Notes under the pieces: generated by a model
What the model was told of the DNA's origin: nothing
Database searches by the model: none
The model's input: only the letters and a program-made list of their open reading frames with translations
In this document: piece by piece, positions 37,414 through 46,483 of the stretch
Layout: every line of letters begins with the position of its first letter
Numbering within the stretch: the first letter of the stretch is position 1
Source: Saprospiraceae bacterium
Lineage (GTDB): Bacteria; Bacteroidota; Bacteroidia; Chitinophagales; Saprospiraceae
Assembly: GCA_016714445.1 (NCBI GenBank)
Contig: JADJNF010000009.1
Span: forward strand, 434,001-498,000
Direction of reading: 5' to 3'
DNA length: 64,000 nt
Position numbers and translations under genes: made by a program

Positions 37414-39648
37414 TTAGTTTTCAATGACCGTCTTCAAAGTAATATACTTTTCAAGACTTTTGAGATTATGACCTTTTTCACGCATCGATTTTATAAATGC
37501 TGGAGTGGTACCTGTGGATTTGGCAGATATTACTTCCTGAATGTCGAGATCTTTAAAGCCAAGTTCTTCGTATTGCTGCATTAGCTCAGATGTTACATCT
37601 AATGATTTTAATGCAATCATGTCATTGACATCTATCTGACCATAACCGGCATTTTTGTAGCTACTGATATAACCGGCATTTATATTAAGTGAACTCATTG
37701 CGATTAGGTCATCTATATCGATATTAGGATACCCGGCATTTTTGATACTTTTGATATATTCGGGTGACAGATTGAGCGATTTTACTGCGATCAGGTCATC
37801 CATTTCGATATTAGGATATCCGGAATTTTTTATACTTTTAATGTATTCCTGAGTTATACCCATAGATTTTATGGCTATCAGGTCACTATTGGAAACATTG
37901 GCATAGCCACTTTCTTTGATCGAATTGATATATGATTTATCTATGTCCATGGATTTGAAAGCAATGATGTCATCGTCTTCATCACCGCCACCATTGGTTA
38001 GGTTGCTTGTTATGTCATCTGTTCTGTGATTATAATTTGACTGTTCCTGTTTTTTTGTTGCTGACTTATAATCAGCTATATATTTGCCATCAATGTCCAT
38101 AGATTTTAGCGTTATCAATTTGTCCGCTGTCACATCTTTATATCCGGAATTACGTATTTCTTCAATGTATTTTTTATCAATGTTCATGGATTTAAGAGGA
38201 ATTAAATCACCTGGCTTAAGATCATTTAGTCCGGCCATCCTGATAGAGCTGATATAGGCTTCATCAACTTTTAGTGCAGCCAAAGGTATCAGGTCGTCCT
38301 TATGCAAATTTTTGAATCCATTCTTTTTGAGCATATGGACATAAGATTCATTAATATTTATCATAAAGAAGACCAATAGGTCCTCATCTGTATTCAGATC
38401 TATTCCTTCTTTCTTCATATCATCCAGGTAGCTTTTATTGGGTAGAAACTTATAATTGCCCATACCTTTATTGCCTTCAAATCTGCCGGTAAATTCCATA
38501 GTCCCTGCTTCTCTTTTTACTGTAAATGTACCTTGTTTATCTTGTGGAAGTTGACCCAATTCACTGACAAGAAAAGTGGTTCCACTCGAATTATTACTTT
38601 CTTCATCATCCTCATTTTTAAAATGAATATTTACCTTATCATTTTTGATCGTGGCAAACCAGTATCCTGTATTTTTCAGTCCATTTTCAACCTCATTTTT
38701 TGCATCAACATTGGTGGTAGAAAGATTAACTTGATTTTGCCTAAACGGCTCGTTAAAAGAACAAATTAATAGTGCAATAACTGGCAACAGGAAAAAATAT
38801 TTCCAGGTTGTGTGTACATTTGATTTTTTTGAATTCATCATGATTAATCTTTTTTTAAGAAGTGATTGATTATAATTGGTGGTAAGACTCAACGGAAAAT
38901 GTGGAGCGGCTACCTTTAGCAGACTCATTTGATAATGCTCCTTGCGTATGTCATCTTTTTGCAGCATAAGAGCATCCGTGAAATACTCCAGGTTGCTTTC
39001 AAGCTCTTTGCGCCATTGCCACGCAAAGGGATTGAACCACTGGAAAATAAGCATCAATTCAGTCAATAAGAGATCAAAGGTGTGCTTTTCTTGTATGTGT
39101 ATTTTTTCATGTTGCAAGACCTGATTGTACGTTTCCCAATCATATTTTTCAGGATTGATAAAAATAGTATTGGCAAAAGAACATGGTGCTTTGTCTTCGG
39201 GTATTTCCACAATTCTGAATTTACCATCCAGGATGGCAGATTTTGAATATGCTTTGAAAAGTAATAAGACTATCTGAAGCAAAAAATTGAAACCAAAAAT
39301 GATCACACCAAACCAATAGAGATAGATCAGCCATTGTACAAACAAATCTTTATTGACAGTCTGACTGACCTCGGTCTCAACATTTGGAAGTGTGAAATCA
39401 GTTTGGGTACTGCTTATGTCTTCTTTAGGAGTCAACGTACTTATATGTGGTATTGTAAGATTTGGGGGTGGTTGCCTGAAGGAGAATTGTTGTGGCACAG
39501 GAATCAAAGGCAAAACAAAAGCGAGTGTCATACAGGTGAGTAACATGTATCTGTTGAGTCTGAAAAAGGTTTCATTCTGCAGGAGTGTTTTATAAAAAAC
39601 AAGGAAAGCAGCTATAATGATAGCAACATATAGTGTGTAGGGTATCAT
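37414..39648 (-). CDS. M56/BlaR1-family membrane metalloprotease with long repeat C-terminus
   Basis: 744 residues. Membrane helices at about 5-20, 36-50, 105-130 and 283-300. The zinc motif HEKIH (180-184) sits in the cytoplasmic loop, with the following LTELMLIFQWFNPFAWQW. After the last helix a periplasmic region of over 400 residues carries about ten imperfect repeats of 24-26 residues, typified by LIALKSMDIDKKYINSIKNSGY. BlaR1-type proteases sense a signal outside and cleave the BlaI repressor inside. No penicillin-binding sensor domain is seen; the repeat region may be the sensor. It overlaps the BlaI-like gene by 4 nt. Confidence 0.88.
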   Translation of the reverse strand: MIPYTLYVAIIIAAFLVFYKTLLQNETFFRLNRYMLLTCMTLAFVLPLIPVPQQFSFRQPPPNLTIPHISTLTPKEDISSTQTDFTLPNVETEVSQTVNKDLFVQWLIYLYWFGVIIFGFNFLLQIVLLLFKAYSKSAILDGKFRIVEIPEDKAPCSFANTIFINPEKYDWETYNQVLQHEKIHIQEKHTFDLLLTELMLIFQWFNPFAWQWRKELESNLEYFTDALMLQKDDIRKEHYQMSLLKVAAPHFPLSLTTNYNQSLLKKRLIMMNSKKSNVHTTWKYFFLLPVIALLICSFNEPFRQNQVNLSTTNVDAKNEVENGLKNTGYWFATIKNDKVNIHFKNEDDEESNNSSGTTFLVSELGQLPQDKQGTFTVKREAGTMEFTGRFEGNKGMGNYKFLPNKSYLDDMKKEGIDLNTDEDLLVFFMININESYVHMLKKNGFKNLHKDDLIPLAALKVDEAYISSIRMAGLNDLKPGDLIPLKSMNIDKKYIEEIRNSGYKDVTADKLITLKSMDIDGKYIADYKSATKKQEQSNYNHRTDDITSNLTNGGGDEDDDIIAFKSMDIDKSYINSIKESGYANVSNSDLIAIKSMGITQEYIKSIKNSGYPNIEMDDLIAVKSLNLSPEYIKSIKNAGYPNIDIDDLIAMSSLNINAGYISSYKNAGYGQIDVNDMIALKSLDVTSELMQQYEELGFKDLDIQEVISAKSTGTTPAFIKSMREKGHNLKSLEKYITLKTVIEN

Positions 39649-40007
39649 TGGTTTTCTTTTTTTATAAGTTTAACAATTTCATCCAGTTCAGCTTCTGACA
39701 AGTTTTGCTCTTTGGCAAAAAAAGCCAGCATCCTGGGATAAGAATTATCAAAATACTGACTGACAATGTCTTTCATGGCAAACTGCTGATAAGCTTCCCT
39801 GCTGACGATCGGAAAATAGCAGTGCATATTCACAATGGATTCATGGTCAAGAAATCCTTTATCTTCGAGTATTTTGACGATGGTCGCCACACTATTATAA
39901 TGGGGCTTAGGATCGGGCAGGTGCGGAATGATATCTCTGATGAATGCTTTGTTAAGGTCCCAAAACACCTGCATGATCTGCTCTTCTCTTTTAGCTAATT
40001 TTATCAT
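39645..40007 (-). CDS. BlaI/MecI/CopY-family transcriptional repressor
   Basis: 120 residues. Winged-helix domain 1-75 (KREEQIMQVFWDLNKAFIRDI, YNSVATIVKILEDKGFLDHE) with the recognition helix typical of the family, and a C-terminal helical dimerisation part. The scissile region cannot be fixed by eye. It is co-transcribed with the M56 protease gene, whose product probably inactivates it. The operator is the dyad pair in its own promoter. Confidence 0.92.
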   Translation of the reverse strand: MIKLAKREEQIMQVFWDLNKAFIRDIIPHLPDPKPHYNSVATIVKILEDKGFLDHESIVNMHCYFPIVSREAYQQFAMKDIVSQYFDNSYPRMLAFFAKEQNLSEAELDEIVKLIKKENQ

Positions 40008-40024
40008 GGGTAAACAATTTAAAA

Positions 40025-40070
40025 CAAAGATACTACTAATTAATTAGGAGACAAACTAATAAATTAGTAG
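40025..40070 (-). promoter_or_regulatory. BlaI operator overlapping a complete TTTG-N19-TATCTTTG promoter
   Basis: On the minus strand TTTG (40055-40052), 19 nt, then TATCTTTG (40032-40025) is a full Bacteroidota promoter. Two near-identical sites overlap it: CTACTAATTAATTAG (plus, 40033-40047) fills the spacer, and CTAATAAATTAGTAG (40056-40070) lies just upstream of -33. They are inverted to each other with one mismatch, and each is itself close to palindromic. A repressor on the first site would block the promoter directly. Confidence 0.82.
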
Positions 40071-40436
40071 ACGTGTTAATTATTTGTTAAATATTGTAAT
40101 GAAGCAAGTTCTGCCTTTGAATTTTGGCTTACAGAAGTTCGTGATTTTGATAAAATATACTTTGGATCTAAAAAAAATTGTCGATTGATATCAAATGACA
40201 CAATTTTAAACAAACAAAGATTCTATGAGCATTGGTTATCTTCAGCTTGATGTCGACAAGTTCCAGGGAATGATGGAAGGAAGCAGAAAATTACCTGTCT
40301 TTAATCCTGTCACTGGAAGGAAAAAATCATCAACTTTATCAGGTTAGATTTACTATTATAATTGTAATAGAAACAAATCAAATATTTTTTATATGATAGC
40401 TAAACAAACCCGAAGATGGGGTGAGTGTCGCCTTTA
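40071..40436. other. Gene-free stretch, with one 40-codon open frame
   Basis: The only notable content is a short plus-strand frame 40225-40347 (starts MSIGYLQLDVDKFQGMMEG, ends KKSSTLSG). It has plausible composition but no recognisable family and could be a gene remnant. Confidence that it is a gene is low. Confidence 0.3.
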
Positions 40437-41225
40437 TCACAATTCAATAAATGGTAAACCATTCAGGGCCTGATACATGGTGAAACACACAAAACTCAAA
40501 TAGAAAAGTGTCCCTATCCAAATAAATGTTTTGGCTTTTGATTCTTCTTTTACACTTGAAGACATGATATAACCAAAGAGTGGAATCAGTTGCAGGGAGT
40601 GGATGCCAAAAAAATGAGCAACCCTTACATCACCGAAGAGTGTGCTCCAGTTGAGCAAGGGTAGTCCGGCCTGACCTGTTTCACCACCTACATTATGGGT
40701 ATTGATGGCACTCATATAGCCGCCTAAAAAGCTAAAAATGACGAACATGATCAATCCTATTTTGATGGAAAAGGCGAAAGGACTGCTTATAGTATATGTC
40801 TTTTGCAGGATAAATCTGATAGCAATAACCAAAGTTGCCGTAGTGAGCCATACGATCATAACTCCCATCAGCGCGTATAAAATACCACCTGCCAACTCCG
40901 ATTGATTGAAGTGAGATATTTTGCCGCGAAATGCCTGTACTGTGATGACTCCATTTTCAAATATCATGACAAATGATGCCAGAATGGAATACCATTTCAC
41001 TTTCTTTTGGTTATTGACATAAAAAAGCAGATAGGCCATTGTCCAGGCATAGGCCCAGGTACTGATACAAAATTTGATAGGTTTTATCATGGAATTGATG
41101 CCTAATACTTCTTCAGTATTAATGATGGCATATAGACCCAGTAATATAGCAAGCATAAAAAATCCGGCACCCAAATAAGCCAGAATTCTGTTCCTGCTGA
41201 AAATATCATGAATGAATGTCTGCAA
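40437..41225 (-). CDS. Hypothetical polytopic membrane protein
   Basis: 262 residues with about seven membrane helices (LAYLGAGFFMLAILLGLYAI, WAYAWTMAYLLFYV, LYALMGVMIVWLTTATLVIAI, IGLIMFVIFSFLGGYMSAI, FFGIHSLQLIPLFGYIM, and others). The histidines in DVRVAHFFGIHSLQLIP resemble ligand positions in heme-copper or ferric-reductase-like proteins, but no family is recognised. The gene overlaps the ABA4-like gene upstream by 20 nt, so the two are translationally coupled. Confidence 0.7.
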   Translation of the reverse strand: MQTFIHDIFSRNRILAYLGAGFFMLAILLGLYAIINTEEVLGINSMIKPIKFCISTWAYAWTMAYLLFYVNNQKKVKWYSILASFVMIFENGVITVQAFRGKISHFNQSELAGGILYALMGVMIVWLTTATLVIAIRFILQKTYTISSPFAFSIKIGLIMFVIFSFLGGYMSAINTHNVGGETGQAGLPLLNWSTLFGDVRVAHFFGIHSLQLIPLFGYIMSSSVKEESKAKTFIWIGTLFYLSFVCFTMYQALNGLPFIEL

Positions 41226-41640
41226 TGGATTTGGTTTTAACAGTTTTGGTTATAAAAAATATAAGATAACCGACAGGGCCGAACATAAAAGTAAAAGGCA
41301 GGATCAGCGTGTATATCCATCTGGAAATTCCCAATTTTTGTGATTCCCTGACGACATAAGCCCCGACAAATAAATCAAAAGCTAAATAATGTAGCCATCC
41401 AGCCGCCACTGCATCATCATTTTGAAACAAAGCTTTTACATTGGCCAGTGTGCTAAAACTATTCGGGTCAAAACTTCCGATATCTTTACCAAATAAATAA
41501 GTATATAAGATAGCAAACAATACAACAATACCATGCAGGATTAGCACTTGTGTATATTTCCAATTTGGCAGGACGATTAAAAGTATCCAGCCAAGCAGGA
41601 CAAAAGTATTACCAAATGAAAAAATGGAGGATGCATTCAT
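41206..41640 (-). CDS. ABA4-like (DUF4281) membrane protein
   Basis: Start chosen at ATG 41640 (MNASSIFSFGNTFVLLGWILL), where the family normally begins; a longer frame to 41694 adds 18 residues. About 144 residues, four helices. The signature AAGWLHYLAFDLFVGAYVVRE and the closing LPFTFMFGPVGYLIFF identify the family. In plants ABA4 is tied to neoxanthin synthesis; bacterial members have no proven role. The overlap with the next gene suggests the pair act together. Confidence 0.85.
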   Translation of the reverse strand: MNASSIFSFGNTFVLLGWILLIVLPNWKYTQVLILHGIVVLFAILYTYLFGKDIGSFDPNSFSTLANVKALFQNDDAVAAGWLHYLAFDLFVGAYVVRESQKLGISRWIYTLILPFTFMFGPVGYLIFFITKTVKTKSIADIHS

Positions 41641-41714
41641 ATTAAGAACATTTTTAAAGGATATAAAAAGCCCCAAGATAATGATTCTATTCATGGGTGA
41701 TATGCCAGATTTTT

Positions 41715-41780
41715 GGGGTCCCCCCCCCCCCCCCCGGGGGGGGCCGGCGGCGGGGCCCCCCCCCGCCCCCCCCCCCCCCC
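41715..41780. other. Long G/C homopolymer tract
   Basis: GGGG-T-16 C-8 G, a mixed GC core, nine C, one G and 15 C in a row, inside AT-rich DNA just upstream of the ABA4-like gene. It can fold into a large G:C hairpin. The rest of 41641-42137 shows nothing recognisable. Possibly an assembly artefact. Confidence 0.6.
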
Positions 41781-42137
41781 TTATTAAAATATATTTACAA
41801 AACAGTAGACAGTTTTTATGATAAAAATAAAACTCGATTCTAATGCTTTTTTTATGCTTAAATGGTCATCAGCCAAAGTGATATATCTGTCAAAGTCTTC
41901 GGGTATAATATTGATGTATGCTTTTGTTATTTTGAACTTGATTTATTTGAACCTCCTTATATTAAATACAAGCTTCATAATATATTGAGGCAGGCCCAGT
42001 CTTTATTTAAAGCATTTCAGGCTTGTTTCTTTTAGTCAATTTTACCATATGGCTACACCTACGATTATTCAAACTAAATCCCATCAGGCTTAGAAATGAC
42101 TGATGATTCAAATCTAACAATGTAGAATTAATTGTAA

Positions 42138-42656
42138 CTAAATTTTACTCAATACCATTTCCCAATTCCATTCCCAACTCAGTCCTTCATCCAATGAATA
42201 AGCTTGCGACCAAATGGGGTGAACAGCGTTTGTTGCATCCCATTTATATACAACCAGGATTTCTTTACCATTAAAAACATCTTTTGTGAAAAATTCCCCG
42301 ACCTTGTTTTCAAAACTTCCCACTACCGGATGGGTATCCATTTTGGGTATGCTACTATCGATCCAATAAATAGTCCATAGCTTTGTTTGTGGATCAAATA
42401 ATCTAACTGCCATGCCTTCAAAGGGTACACCATCGAAAAGAGCATAATAGTTTTCAATATTGCCCATGAGTGTTTTTCGAAGATGAATTTCTGATTCAAA
42501 TGTTACCCATTCAGTGCATCCTGCCAATCTTTCTTTTAGCTTTCGGTTCTGCACATGCCATTTTCCTTCCAGGAAGTCAAAGTCCGAATATGCAGAAGTA
42601 GCAGATGGAATAATGGTCAAGTTTGGATGAAAGGATGTGATTTTTGTTAAATCCAT
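42138..42656 (-). CDS. DUF1579-like lipocalin-fold protein
   Basis: 172 residues, cytoplasmic. DFDFLEGKWHVQNRKL near residues 23-38 is the typical opening of DUF1579-like proteins, followed by strands MGNIENYYALFDGVPFEGMAVRLFDPQTKLWTIYWID and the closing WSQAYSLDEGLSWEWNWEM. This suggests a lipocalin-like barrel. The function is unknown. It is 10 nt after the GNAT gene and probably in one operon with it. Confidence 0.7.
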   Translation of the reverse strand: MDLTKITSFHPNLTIIPSATSAYSDFDFLEGKWHVQNRKLKERLAGCTEWVTFESEIHLRKTLMGNIENYYALFDGVPFEGMAVRLFDPQTKLWTIYWIDSSIPKMDTHPVVGSFENKVGEFFTKDVFNGKEILVVYKWDATNAVHPIWSQAYSLDEGLSWEWNWEMVLSKI

Positions 42657-42666
42657 TTTGTTTTGA

Positions 42667-43119
42667 TTATTTAGTGCTTAAAAAATAAAAATTATGCTCT
42701 TCGTCCAGCTCCCAATTTGTAGCCATATAGAGTTGGTTGGCGATACTATTTGTCTTTTCTGTTTCTAATGATAAGCCACATGCATCTGTTTCGACTGCAA
42801 AAGTTCTACAAGCTTCAATCAGTGTTTTGCTGATTCCCTGACCTCTGGACTCCGGTGCCACAAAAAGATCGTTCAATAGCCATAAACGTTGCATTCTGGT
42901 AGATGAAAACAAAGGATAAAGCTGGACGAATCCAACCAACTTACCTTCTTTTTCGCAGAGAAACACCACTGATTCTTTTCGGGTCAATCGATCAGTCAAA
43001 AAAGATAAAGCACCGGCAATATCGCTTTCTTTGTGGTAGAATACACGGTATTGGTTAAAAAGTATGGCCAAACCGGGCACATCTTCCACCGTTGCTTTTT
43101 TAATTTTGATTGTTGTCAT
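42667..43119 (-). CDS. GNAT-family N-acetyltransferase
   Basis: 150 residues. The acetyl-CoA pyrophosphate loop is ESRGQGISKTLIEAC (about 95-109), preceded by LLNDLFVAPE (beta-4) and followed by CGLSLETEKTNSIANQLY. FVQLYPLFSSTRMQRLWLL is the usual central strand pair. The acceptor is unknown. It starts about 35 nt after the stop of the GlxA-like gene behind it (43154). Confidence 0.87.
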   Translation of the reverse strand: MTTIKIKKATVEDVPGLAILFNQYRVFYHKESDIAGALSFLTDRLTRKESVVFLCEKEGKLVGFVQLYPLFSSTRMQRLWLLNDLFVAPESRGQGISKTLIEACRTFAVETDACGLSLETEKTNSIANQLYMATNWELDEEHNFYFLSTK

Positions 43120-43153
43120 GATTGCATTATATGTTAATAATTCTAAGAAGCTA

Positions 43154-44068
43154 TCAACTCAATATTCTGATCAATTGTTTTTCGCTTATTAAGCCCACTT
43201 TATTCGCTACTTCAGCACGGGACAAATCAGGGTTTTTGAGTAAAGTTTCCGCTCTTTCTTTTCGTATCAGTCTCACAAAATCATTTACCGTAATACCTGT
43301 TTCTTTTTTGAAAATTCTGGTAAAATTGCGTTCACTCATATTAGCAATTTCAGCAAGGTCCGTCAAGTACATTTTCCTGGCAATGTGATCTATGATATAG
43401 TCCTGTACAGCATGGATGCCGGCATGGATATGATTACGGAATGTCAGGTATTCGCTTTCCTGTGCAGCATTGCCTTTTCTTCGATGGTACACTACCAATT
43501 CACGAGCTACCAAATGTGCGAAGTGGCATCCTTTCAACTTTTCGATAATGTAAAGTGTCAAATCTATACCGGCAGCTATTCCTGCACTCGTATAGATCCT
43601 GTCCTGATCCGTAAAAAGGATATTTTCTATCACCTGTATCTTCGGAAATCTTTCTTGCAATGCTTTGGTTTTTTTAAAATGTGTCGTACAGTTTTTTCCA
43701 TCCAGTAGTCCTGACTCTGCGAGTGCAAAAGCTCCCATACATATGCTGCAAATATTGACACCATTATCATACTGATCTCTGATCCACTCAAAAAGACCAC
43801 GCTCGCTTACAAAAGATGAAGATATCATAAAATCATAGGCAGAACCCGGTATCATAAGAAAATCTCCTTTGCCCAGCTGAATCTTTGAGTAATGAGTTAC
43901 CTGACCTATCGGCAGACCACTTGTTGTGGTCACTTGCTGACCCATTGTACAATATTCAATGACAAATTCAGCACCAAAGTCTATCGCCTCATGCAGTGCT
44001 TGGTCAGGTCCCGCCAAATCGAGAATATGGATATGCGGCAATAGCAAAAAAAGAAATTTTGTCGGCAT
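43154..44068 (-). CDS. GlxA-like regulator (DJ-1/PfpI domain plus AraC HTH), short C-terminus
   Basis: Start chosen at ATG 44068 (MPTKFLFLLLPHIHILDLAGPDQ); the upstream TTG 44089 lies inside the promoter box. About 304 residues. DJ-1/PfpI-like domain to about 180 with the elbow SICMGAFALAESGLLDG. The AraC part has the first HTH (MYLTDLAEIANMSERNFTRIF), but the second stops at VGLISEKQLIRILS, just after the recognition helix, where the family usually continues with an FxxxxGxxPxxYR stretch. Two stop codons follow in frame. The C-terminus may be truncated by mutation. DNA binding could be weakened. Confidence 0.85.
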   Translation of the reverse strand: MPTKFLFLLLPHIHILDLAGPDQALHEAIDFGAEFVIEYCTMGQQVTTTSGLPIGQVTHYSKIQLGKGDFLMIPGSAYDFMISSSFVSERGLFEWIRDQYDNGVNICSICMGAFALAESGLLDGKNCTTHFKKTKALQERFPKIQVIENILFTDQDRIYTSAGIAAGIDLTLYIIEKLKGCHFAHLVARELVVYHRRKGNAAQESEYLTFRNHIHAGIHAVQDYIIDHIARKMYLTDLAEIANMSERNFTRIFKKETGITVNDFVRLIRKERAETLLKNPDLSRAEVANKVGLISEKQLIRILS

Positions 44069-44086
44069 GTCTTCCGGTTTACATCG

Positions 44087-44094
44087 CAAAGATA
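44087..44094 (-). promoter_or_regulatory. TAnnTTTG promoter box for the GlxA-like operon
   Basis: TATCTTTG on the minus strand, 18 nt before ATG 44068. The leader would be about 12 nt. The gap 44095-44384 shows nothing else. Confidence 0.55.
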
Positions 44095-44384
44095 AGCTTT
44101 AAAAAAGATTCCGGCAGGACAGTAAACGGACATATTCGGCCAAATTTGAGTTAGTGAATTTCCTGCTTTCGACAATTGACATAAAATGTTTACACAGAGT
44201 AGATATTGTTTTAAACCAAATTTGGGTTTATTAACTTTTTCACATCGAAGGGTTAAAAGATAACATATTAAAATATGAATTTTATCATAGTGGTTCAAAT
44301 CTTACTTTGGCTTTTAGGTATCTAAATATCTTCAAAAGTATAAGACGGTGCATCTAAAGTTAAACTGTATAAAGTAACGTCTTT

Positions 44385-45101
44385 TTATATTTGCCTCCCC
44401 TTTCTCAACTGTATGATGGATAAGATATGAATAAAAACAGCAGAAGGCATCAAAAAGCCCGGGACTAATGGATAGGGATACAAGCCAAACTCTTTGGGAA
44501 AAAGCGATGTCTCACCTCCATATAAATGTGGGAAATAAATGGCAGTGACAAATAAAAATATGATGGAAGCGATCACTCCCAGCCCCAAATAATTCCAAAG
44601 CAAGGCAAGTGATCGGTAATATGACTTTTTCTGAATCACATAATATCCAACAATGGGAGCTGTACATGCAAATAAGATGTCAAAATTATAACCCTTTATG
44701 GTGACCAATGCCGGCAAAATTCCTTTGGCTACAGAAAAAACAAAAAGGCTTTCTATGGCTATTCTAAAGGTCTGATAAAAGATCAGCCAATGTGGAGGTA
44801 TGTTATAAATCCACGCATTATTTCTGTTTGAAACCAGGAATACGGCAGTAAATAAAAATACAGGAACTACTAAAAAAATCAGTACTCTTGGCGGCAAGCT
44901 GAAGTCCTGCAATATTCCGGATTTTCCGATTATCAATATATATACTTGCCACAACACTAAACCAACCAAAAGTAATCCTTTTTTGGATTTTCTTCGCGTA
45001 GGATTGGCAAATGATGAATGAATGGAAGATATGCCGATCAAAAACAATATAAAGTTCATCAAAATGGAAAGAGCTATGTAGCCGGATTCTGGATTGATCA
45101 T
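44385..45101 (-). CDS. Hypothetical polytopic membrane protein
   Basis: 238 residues with about seven membrane helices (YIALSILMNFILFLIGI, GLLLVGLVLWQVYILII, VLIFLVVPVFLFTAVFLV, LLWNYLGLGVIASIIFLFV, MPSAVFIHILSIIQL). The loop WIYNIPPHWLIFYQTFRIAIE carries the most conserved-looking polar residues. No family is assigned. It stands alone between repeats. Confidence 0.65.
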   Translation of the reverse strand: MINPESGYIALSILMNFILFLIGISSIHSSFANPTRRKSKKGLLLVGLVLWQVYILIIGKSGILQDFSLPPRVLIFLVVPVFLFTAVFLVSNRNNAWIYNIPPHWLIFYQTFRIAIESLFVFSVAKGILPALVTIKGYNFDILFACTAPIVGYYVIQKKSYYRSLALLWNYLGLGVIASIIFLFVTAIYFPHLYGGETSLFPKEFGLYPYPLVPGFLMPSAVFIHILSIIQLRKGRQI

Positions 45102-45127
45102 ATTTTCTATTTGAATTGGTGAATATT

Positions 45128-45230
45128 TATACTCAAAATAAATTGGTTTGCAAAAGTTGTTTTACCCAATGTATTTATTTTGAGTATAATGAAGACATAA
45201 TTTTTCACAAAGAAAATTATCGTCGGTATA
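45128..45230 (+). repeat. TATAC-ended hairpin element, copy 2 (shortest)
   Basis: Begins TATACTCAAAATAAATTGG, with the complementary arm CCAATGTATTTATTTTGAG at 45166-45184, then a second small hairpin (ATAATTTT with AAAATTAT), ending CGTCGGTATA. 103 bp; the ends TATACT and GGTATA form a short inverted repeat. Positioned between two minus-strand genes. Confidence 0.78.
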
Positions 45231-45250
45231 TAATTAATAAGTCTGTCATT

Positions 45251-46474
45251 TTATCTTATTGAGATGTTTTTTATGGTCGATTTGTCGGCGTGAGATTTCG
45301 CCAGATTTAAGGCTATTTCCAGGTGTTCAGTTGCTTTTTTGTTATCAATATCAACATAAAGATTTCCCATAAGCGAATGGTAAAAATGACTCTCGCTTAA
45401 GCCCAATTTTAATGCCTCGCGGATGGCTTTTTCTTTGCCGGAAACTTTTGAAAGGGCATACGTACGATTCAAGGCAGTGATTGGGGAGTATTCAATTTGT
45501 AGCAACTGATTGTATAATTGTAAAATATTTTCCCATTTTCCTGCATTTTCTATTTTAGTGCAATGCCAATAGGCGATAGATGCTTCCAAATGATATTTTG
45601 AAATTTTTTGCCCTTTGGCACTTTCTATTAAAAAATAATTTCCTTTTTCAATGAGTTCAGTACTCCATAGATTTTTGTCCTGGTCGTCATACAAAATGGG
45701 TTCGCCTGCCTGACTATTTCTTGCGTCAAATCGGGAGGAATGAAAACACATCAAAGCCATTAAGGCATTGACGATTGGAGTATTGGTGGTTTTGTTTTCT
45801 ATCAAAAAATAGGTGAGTCGCATAGCTTCCAGACATAACTCTTTTCGTACATGTGAATTTTGCGAACTTGAGTGATAGCCTTCATTAAAAAGCAAATACA
45901 AGGTTGACAGTACAGCTTCCAATCTTGTATGAAGATCGTCTGTATTTGGCATTTCAATTTTCACATTTTCAGACCGTAACTTTTCTTTGGCTCTGAATAG
46001 ACGTTTATTGATGGTTTCTTTATTGGTCAGAAATGCTTCTGCAATTTCGTCAATTCCAAAGCCGCAAAGAATTCTTAATGCGAGTCCTATTTGAGCTTCT
46101 AGTGGAATGATAGGATGGCAAATGGCGAAAATCATTTGCAACTGACTATCCGTAATATTTTCAATCGACAAATCGACGTCAATTTCCACACTTTGATCTT
46201 GATGGTATTTGAAATCTGCAACTATTTTTTCGGAAAATGTTTTGTGACGTTTGAAATAGTCTTTGGTTTTGTTTTTGGCAACGATGTACAGCCACGCCGT
46301 TGGATTTTCGGGAATACCCTTTAAGCCCCACGTTTCCGAAGCCAATAAGAATGTATCGTTGGTAATATCTTCTGCAATTTCAATATGAACAATACCAAAC
46401 AACTTGCAGAGTACAGAAATTATCTTTCTGTACTCTGTTTTAAAAAGTTGTGGTATTAATTCCTTTTCGTTCAA
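45251..46474 (-). CDS. ECF sigma factor, ECF42-like, with long C-terminal extension
   Basis: 407 residues. Sigma-2 region at about 10-75 (EDITNDTFLLASETWGLKGIPENPTAWLYIVAKNKTKDYF) and sigma-4 region at about 115-165 (LALRILCGFGIDEIAEAFLTNKETINKRLFRAKEKL). The rest, about 230 residues, is an all-helical extension with ALYLLFNEGYHSS and ALNRTYALSKV, as in the DUF6596/TPR-like tail of ECF42 factors. These are usually encoded beside a YCII/DGPF protein, as here (9 nt upstream), and have no membrane anti-sigma factor. The extension is thought to control activity. Confidence 0.88.
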   Translation of the reverse strand: MNEKELIPQLFKTEYRKIISVLCKLFGIVHIEIAEDITNDTFLLASETWGLKGIPENPTAWLYIVAKNKTKDYFKRHKTFSEKIVADFKYHQDQSVEIDVDLSIENITDSQLQMIFAICHPIIPLEAQIGLALRILCGFGIDEIAEAFLTNKETINKRLFRAKEKLRSENVKIEMPNTDDLHTRLEAVLSTLYLLFNEGYHSSSQNSHVRKELCLEAMRLTYFLIENKTTNTPIVNALMALMCFHSSRFDARNSQAGEPILYDDQDKNLWSTELIEKGNYFLIESAKGQKISKYHLEASIAYWHCTKIENAGKWENILQLYNQLLQIEYSPITALNRTYALSKVSGKEKAIREALKLGLSESHFYHSLMGNLYVDIDNKKATEHLEIALNLAKSHADKSTIKNISIR

Positions 46475-46483
46475 TGGTTCAAC

